In this document: positions 5,763 to 8,552 of the stretch, piece by piece
Numbering within the stretch: position 1 is the first letter of the stretch
Layout of the letters: every line of letters begins with the position of its first letter
NCBI GenBank assembly: GCA_002415485.1
Contig: DHYU01000079.1
Coordinates: 21,923 to 30,474, forward strand
Source: Proteobacteria bacterium UBA5122
GTDB taxonomy: Bacteria > Pseudomonadota > Gammaproteobacteria > Tenderiales > Tenderiaceae
Direction: 5' to 3'
Length of the DNA: 8,552 bases
Made by a program: the position numbers and the translations under genes
The notes under the pieces: generated by a model
Database searches by the model: none
Told to the model about the DNA's origin: nothing
What the model saw: the letters and a program-made list of their open reading frames with translations, nothing else

Positions 5763-6530
5763 ATGGCTATTAATATCAAAACCCCTGAACAAATCGAAAA
5801 AATGCGCGTCGCGGGTCGTTTGGCGGCCGAGGTGCTGCACATGATCCGCCCTCACATCGTACCCGGCGTCACCACCGAGCGGCTGAACCAGATCTGCCAC
5901 GACTACATCGTCAATGAACAACAGGCGATCCCGGCGCCGCTGAACTATCACGGTTTTCCGAAATCGATCTGTACCTCGGTCAACCATCAGGTGTGTCATG
6001 GCATCCCCGGCGAGAAGACCCTGAAAAACGGCGATATCGTCAACGTCGACATCACGGTTATCAAAGACGGCTATCACGGTGATACCAGCAAGATGTTCTA
6101 CGTCGGTGAACCCTCCATCCTCGCCCGCCGCCTGTGTGAAAACGCCCACCAGTGCATGAAGCTCGGCATCGAGATGGTGCGCCCAGGCATATACCTCGGG
6201 GATATTGGCAACATAATTCAGCAACACGCTGAGAATGCTGGATTTTCAATTGTCAGAGAATACTGCGGCCACGGCATCGGCGAACAATTTCACGAAGATC
6301 CACAGGTCCTGCACTACGGCACCCCAGGCACCGGCGCCCAACTCACACCCGGCATGATCTTCACCATCGAACCGATGGTCAACGCCGGCAAACGACACGT
6401 CAAACTGCTACCCGACAAATGGACCGTCGTCACCAAGGACCGCAGCCTGTCTGCGCAGTGGGAACACACCATCCTCGTCACCGACACCGGTTTCGAGGTG
6501 CTGACCAAATGCCCCGAAGACGACATCTAA
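5763..6530 (+). CDS. map: Methionine aminopeptidase, type I
   Basis: Removes the N-terminal Met from nascent proteins whose second residue is small, acting at the ribosome with a dinuclear metal centre. The 255-residue protein (E. coli 264) begins MAINIKTPEQIEKMRVAGRL. All five metal ligands are seen: D96 and D107 in NVDITVIKDGYHGDTSKMF, H170 in YCGHGIG, E203 in TIEPMVNAG, and E234 in WEHTI. H79 (CHGIP) and H177 (FHEDP), the substrate-site histidines, are also present. The ATG at 5763 matches the family N terminus exactly, yet no Shine-Dalgarno sequence is visible in the upstream CCTAGAAAAAAC. Placement next to rpsB, transcribed away from it, is conserved in gammaproteobacteria. A stretch of about 70 bp (6189-6260) uses rare-type codons unlike the rest of the gene. 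Confidence 0.98.
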   Translation: MAINIKTPEQIEKMRVAGRLAAEVLHMIRPHIVPGVTTERLNQICHDYIVNEQQAIPAPLNYHGFPKSICTSVNHQVCHGIPGEKTLKNGDIVNVDITVIKDGYHGDTSKMFYVGEPSILARRLCENAHQCMKLGIEMVRPGIYLGDIGNIIQQHAENAGFSIVREYCGHGIGEQFHEDPQVLHYGTPGTGAQLTPGMIFTIEPMVNAGKRHVKLLPDKWTVVTKDRSLSAQWEHTILVTDTGFEVLTKCPEDDI

Positions 6531-6552
6531 ACGCCATCACCAGGATCGCCGC

Positions 6553-8552
6553 ATGTCCGAACTACCCCTCGATCTGAGCGCCCTCTCTGCAGATCATCAA
6601 GACGACCTCGCGGCTGTGCGCACCTTCCGCCAGCAGCTCAAGGAGGCACGCGAACAACTAAAGCAACGCTTCGCGCATGGCGATGACATCGGTGAACTGG
6701 TCCGGGCCCAAGCTCTGATCATCGACCAAATCCTGTCCCACGCCTGGCGACGCCTGCTCGCCGCCGATGAGACCGGCATCGCCCTCATCGCCGTCGGTGG
6801 GTACGGCCGCGGCGAACTACACCCCGGTTCCGACATCGACATCCTGATCCTGCTGCACAGCAACGAACATGACCACTATCGCGCCGCACTGGAACGGCTG
6901 GTCATGTTCCTGTGGGACATCGGCCTTGAGATTGGCCACAGCGTGCGCTCGCTCGACGAATGCCAATGGGAGGCCTCGCAGGACGTCACCATCGCCACCA
7001 ACCTGATGGAGGCCCGCCTGCTGGAAGGCCCGGCCAGTCTGTACGACGAACTGCGAAAGCGCACCGGCCGCGACAGCATCTGGCCCAGCCGCGACTTCTT
7101 CCAGGCCAAGTGGAACGAACAGACCAGTCGCCACCATAAGTACAACGACACCGCCTACAACCTCGAACCCAACATCAAGGAAGGCCCAGGCGGCCTGCGT
7201 GACATCCAAAACATCGGCTGGGTCGCCAAGCGCCACTTCGAGGCCACCACACTGCACGACCTGGTCACCCACAAGTTCCTCACTGAAAAGGAGTGCGCCG
7301 ACCTGATCGCCGGCCAAAACTTCCTATGGCGAGTCCGTTTTGCCTTGCACACCCTCACCGGTCGCCGCGAAGACCGACTGCTATTCGACCACCAGCGCAC
7401 CATCGCAAATCAGTTCGGCTTTGAAGACGACGCTGAGGGGCTCGCAGTCGAGAAGTTCATGAAGGGCTATTACCGCGCCATCAAGGAACTCAGCGTGCTC
7501 AACGAGATGTTATTGCAACACTTCCAAGAGGCCCTGCTCTACAACGACGACGCCAGCGAACCGGCGGCCATCAACAGTCGTTTTCAATTGAATCGCGGCT
7601 TCATCGAGGCTAGAAACGAAAACATATTCAAGCGCTATCCATTTGCTTTGATGGAGGTTTTTCTTCTCATCCAACAATCACCCGAGATCAAGGGGGTGCG
7701 CGCCACAACGATTCGCCTGATCCGCGACCACCTTGATCTGATCAACGACAAATTCCGCGCCGACCTGCGCAACCGCAGCCTGTTCATGGAGATGCTGCGC
7801 CAGCCACAGGGGCTGACCCACGAGCTACGCCGCATGAACCGCTACGGCGTGCTCGCACGCTACATCCCAATGTTTGGCCGCATCGTCGGCCTGATGCAAT
7901 ACGACCTGTTTCACGCCTACACCGTCGATGCCCACATCCTCGGCGTGGTCCGCAACCTGCGCCGCATGCTCGTCGCCGATTACGCCGCCGAACTGCCCAT
8001 CTGCAGCCGTATGATCCAGGACATCCCCAAGCTGGAGGTGCTCTACCTCGGCGCACTGTTTCACGATATCGCCAAGGGCCGCGGCGGTGACCACTCGGAG
8101 GCCGGGGCAGACGATGCGCTCGAATTCTGCCTACAACACGGCATGAGCAATTACGACGCCCGCTTCGTCGCCTGGCTGGTGCGCAATCACCTGATCATGT
8201 CGAGCACCGCCCAACGCAAAGACATCAGCGACCCCGACGTCATTACCGAATTCGCCAAACAGGTCGGCGACAAAAATCACCTCGATTATCTCTACCTGCT
8301 GACCGTGGCCGACATCCGCGCCACCAACGCCACTCTGTGGAACAGCTGGAAAGACTCTCTGTTATTCGAACTCTACAACGCCACCAAACGCGCGTTGCGC
8401 CGTGGCCTTGAAAACCCTATCGATAAAAACGAGATGATCGAAGAGGTGCAACAACAGGCCCGCACCCTGCTCCTGCAGCAGCACGTCGCTGACGCCCAGA
8501 TCGACCGTCTGTGGCGCAACCTCGGTGACGACTACTTCCTGCGCCACTCGGT
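6553..8552 (+). CDS. glnD: PII uridylyltransferase/uridylyl-removing enzyme, N-terminal 666 residues (cut by window edge)
   Basis: Bifunctional glutamine sensor that adds UMP to PII proteins (GlnB/GlnK) when glutamine is low and removes it when glutamine is high, thus setting glutamine synthetase activity and Ntr expression. The nucleotidyltransferase domain shows GGYGRGELHPGSDIDIL (82-98) with catalytic D94 and D96. The linker block has NLEPNIKEGPGGLRD (203-217) and LTGRREDRLLFDHQ. The HD hydrolase domain has LYLGALFHDIAKG (497-509), with the H504-D505 doublet, and H514. E. coli GlnD is about 890 residues, so the missing part should hold the rest of the HD region and the two C-terminal ACT domains. 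The ATG at 6553 has AGGA about 9 nt upstream and lies 22 bp after map, so the two are probably cotranscribed. No frameshift is visible. Codons at 7609-7680 differ from their surroundings. Confidence 0.97.
   Translation, partial: MSELPLDLSALSADHQDDLAAVRTFRQQLKEAREQLKQRFAHGDDIGELVRAQALIIDQILSHAWRRLLAADETGIALIAVGGYGRGELHPGSDIDILILLHSNEHDHYRAALERLVMFLWDIGLEIGHSVRSLDECQWEASQDVTIATNLMEARLLEGPASLYDELRKRTGRDSIWPSRDFFQAKWNEQTSRHHKYNDTAYNLEPNIKEGPGGLRDIQNIGWVAKRHFEATTLHDLVTHKFLTEKECADLIAGQNFLWRVRFALHTLTGRREDRLLFDHQRTIANQFGFEDDAEGLAVEKFMKGYYRAIKELSVLNEMLLQHFQEALLYNDDASEPAAINSRFQLNRGFIEARNENIFKRYPFALMEVFLLIQQSPEIKGVRATTIRLIRDHLDLINDKFRADLRNRSLFMEMLRQPQGLTHELRRMNRYGVLARYIPMFGRIVGLMQYDLFHAYTVDAHILGVVRNLRRMLVADYAAELPICSRMIQDIPKLEVLYLGALFHDIAKGRGGDHSEAGADDALEFCLQHGMSNYDARFVAWLVRNHLIMSSTAQRKDISDPDVITEFAKQVGDKNHLDYLYLLTVADIRATNATLWNSWKDSLLFELYNATKRALRRGLENPIDKNEMIEEVQQQARTLLLQQHVADAQIDRLWRNLGDDYFLRHS

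Noticed and set aside
5730..6227. A 165-codon open frame on the minus strand opposite map
   Set aside because: Shadow of map, whose metal ligands and N terminus leave no doubt about the coding strand.
6817..7317. Several minus-strand open frames of 60 to 166 codons opposite glnD
   Set aside because: All are antisense to a continuous, motif-bearing glnD frame and lack ribosome sites or family features.
1..8552. A defence, mobile or otherwise undescribed system
   Set aside because: Every sizeable stretch is accounted for by conserved housekeeping genes in a known order; no transposase, integrase, array, tRNA or unexplained gene was seen.

Overview
The window is a chromosomal housekeeping locus from a gammaproteobacterium. 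Gene content, order and protein motifs all point there. The order rpsB-tsf-pyrH-frr-uppS-cdsA-dxr, with map-glnD divergent next to rpsB, is the arrangement I know from Pseudomonas-type gammaproteobacteria; in E. coli dxr instead lies between frr and uppS. The DNA is moderately GC-rich. The proteins resemble, but are clearly not identical to, those of E. coli. I cannot name a genus.

Left part (1-5409, minus strand, transcribed right to left). rpsB (ribosomal protein S2) and tsf (EF-Ts) come first, separated by 113 bp holding a 9-bp GC-rich hairpin. pyrH (UMP kinase) and frr (ribosome recycling factor) follow with gaps of 3 and 1 bp. After frr comes an intrinsic-terminator-like hairpin and a gap of about 100 bp with a 16-bp direct repeat. 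Then uppS (undecaprenyl diphosphate synthase), cdsA (CDP-diglyceride synthase) and dxr (DXP reductoisomerase, cut by the window edge) overlap by 8 and 4 bp. The first block serves translation and pyrimidine nucleotide supply. The second serves isoprenoid, cell-wall-carrier and phospholipid precursor synthesis: Dxr starts the MEP pathway that supplies IPP, UppS turns IPP and FPP into the peptidoglycan lipid carrier, and CdsA makes CDP-diacylglycerol.

Middle (5410-5762). A 353-bp divergent control region carries a good extended -10 promoter for rpsB, a structured leader of about 175 nt matching the place where S2 autoregulation acts in gammaproteobacteria, and a weaker candidate promoter for map.

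Right part (5763-8552, plus strand). map (methionine aminopeptidase type I) and, 22 bp downstream, the first 666 codons of glnD (PII uridylyltransferase/uridylyl-removing enzyme), which runs off the window.

I see no mobile element, CRISPR array, tRNA, rRNA or foreign gene island, and no undescribed system. The points worth a second look are regulatory (rpsB leader, rpsB-tsf hairpin, frr-uppS spacer) and two short patches of atypical codon usage in map and glnD.
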